NCBI GenBank assembly: GCA_946886325.1
Contig: CAMPIK010000015.1
Location: 1 to 14,203, forward strand
Reading direction: 5' to 3'
Length of the DNA: 14,203 bases
Source of the DNA: an uncultured Shinella sp.
GTDB lineage: Bacteria; Pseudomonadota; Alphaproteobacteria; Rhizobiales; Rhizobiaceae
Positions 13,871 through 14,203 of the stretch are shown one piece after another. The notes below the pieces were generated by a model that worked only from the letters and a program-made list of their open reading frames with translations, had not been told where the DNA came from and searched no databases. The first letter of the stretch is position 1, and each line of letters begins with the position of its first letter. A program made the translations under genes and the position numbers.

Positions 13871-14203
13871 TCAGTGCGCTGCTTGCGCCGCCGCCCAGAC
13901 CTTCTGGGGCGTGGCGGGCATGGTGAGGTCGTTGTTGCCGATCGCGTCGGTGATGGCGTTCATCAGGGCCGGCGGCGAGCCGATGGCACCCGCCTCGCCG
14001 CAGCCCTTGATGCCGAGCGGATTGCCCGGGCAGGGCGTCACCTGGTGCGACACCTGGAAGGATGGCAGGTCGTCGGCGCGCGGCATGGCATAGTCCATGT
14101 AGCTCGCCGTCAGAAGCTGGCCGTTCTCGGCGTCGTAGTGCACGGCCTCCAGCATTGCCTGGCCGATGCCCTGGGCGATGCCGCCATGCACCTGGCCCTC
14201 GAC
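13871..14203 (-). CDS. Molybdenum-binding large subunit of a CO-dehydrogenase-like hydroxylase (C-terminal part)
   Basis: The last 110 residues of a CoxL-type subunit are encoded here; the rest lies beyond the window. The frame is open to the edge and reads [17 protein letters not shown], then [39 protein letters not shown] and [11 protein letters not shown]. All are typical of the C-terminal molybdopterin-binding domain of xanthine oxidase superfamily large subunits. The Glu of GEAG is the conserved active-site base. The AYxCSFR loop that marks true form I CO dehydrogenase is in the missing part, so the substrate cannot be determined here. It is upstream of and probably co-transcribed with the FAD subunit gene. 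A small iron-sulfur subunit gene would be expected further upstream. Confidence 0.92.
   Translation of the reverse strand, partial: VEGQVHGGIAQGIGQAMLEAVHYDAENGQLLTASYMDYAMPRADDLPSFQVSHQVTPCPGNPLGIKGCGEAGAIGSPPALMNAITDAIGNNDLTMPATPQKVWAAAQAAH

Overview
The window looks like a chromosomal segment of an alphaproteobacterium of the order Rhizobiales, most likely Rhizobiaceae. The evidence is high GC with strong GC3 bias, haem synthesis that starts with ALA synthase (HemA, the C4 route), the DXP isoprenoid pathway, a CO-dehydrogenase-like molybdenum hydroxylase, and several small secreted proteins of a type I associate with rhizobia. Genus and species cannot be read from the sequence alone.

Layout. 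1-2462 (+): the 3' half of accA (fatty acid synthesis), then a lipoprotein L,D-transpeptidase whose stop codon overlaps the start of a TusA-family sulfurtransferase gene. 2583-4238 (-): a BCCT-type osmolyte transporter with a structured upstream region. 4470-6733 (-): a two-gene unit of a D-Ala-D-Ala carboxypeptidase and, 11 nt downstream, a COG0523/CobW-type GTPase metal chaperone with a histidine-rich loop. 6873-8039 (+): an M20 amidohydrolase, divergent from that unit. 8118-8357 (-): a small secreted Gly/His-rich basic protein. 8510-8586 (+): tRNA-Arg(CCU). 8641-10164 (-): two small uncharacterised proteins and a secreted META-MliC fusion protein. 10377-11570 (+): dxr, convergent with hemA (12821-11607, -). 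Upstream of hemA are an FNR/FixK-type box and a clear intrinsic terminator that ends a coxM-coxL molybdenum hydroxylase operon (13062 to the window end, -). That operon is cut by the window edge.

How the genes fit together. Most are housekeeping. A cell-envelope theme recurs: L,D-transpeptidase, D,D-carboxypeptidase, and a lysozyme-inhibitor-like domain. dxr and hemA feed isoprenoid and haem synthesis. The anaerobox-like site suggests that haem synthesis responds to oxygen. The BCCT gene is the most likely accessory gene.

No mobile element, integrase, CRISPR array or obvious new multi-gene system is visible. The more unusual points are a perfect 12-bp inverted repeat after accA, an L,D-transpeptidase tail with duplicated Phe-Trp motifs, a degenerate G4 motif in the CobW-like protein, the META-MliC fusion, and several stop codons buried in hairpins. 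No stretch longer than 300 bases lacks a gene. The largest gaps are 4239-4469, 10165-10376 and 514-705.
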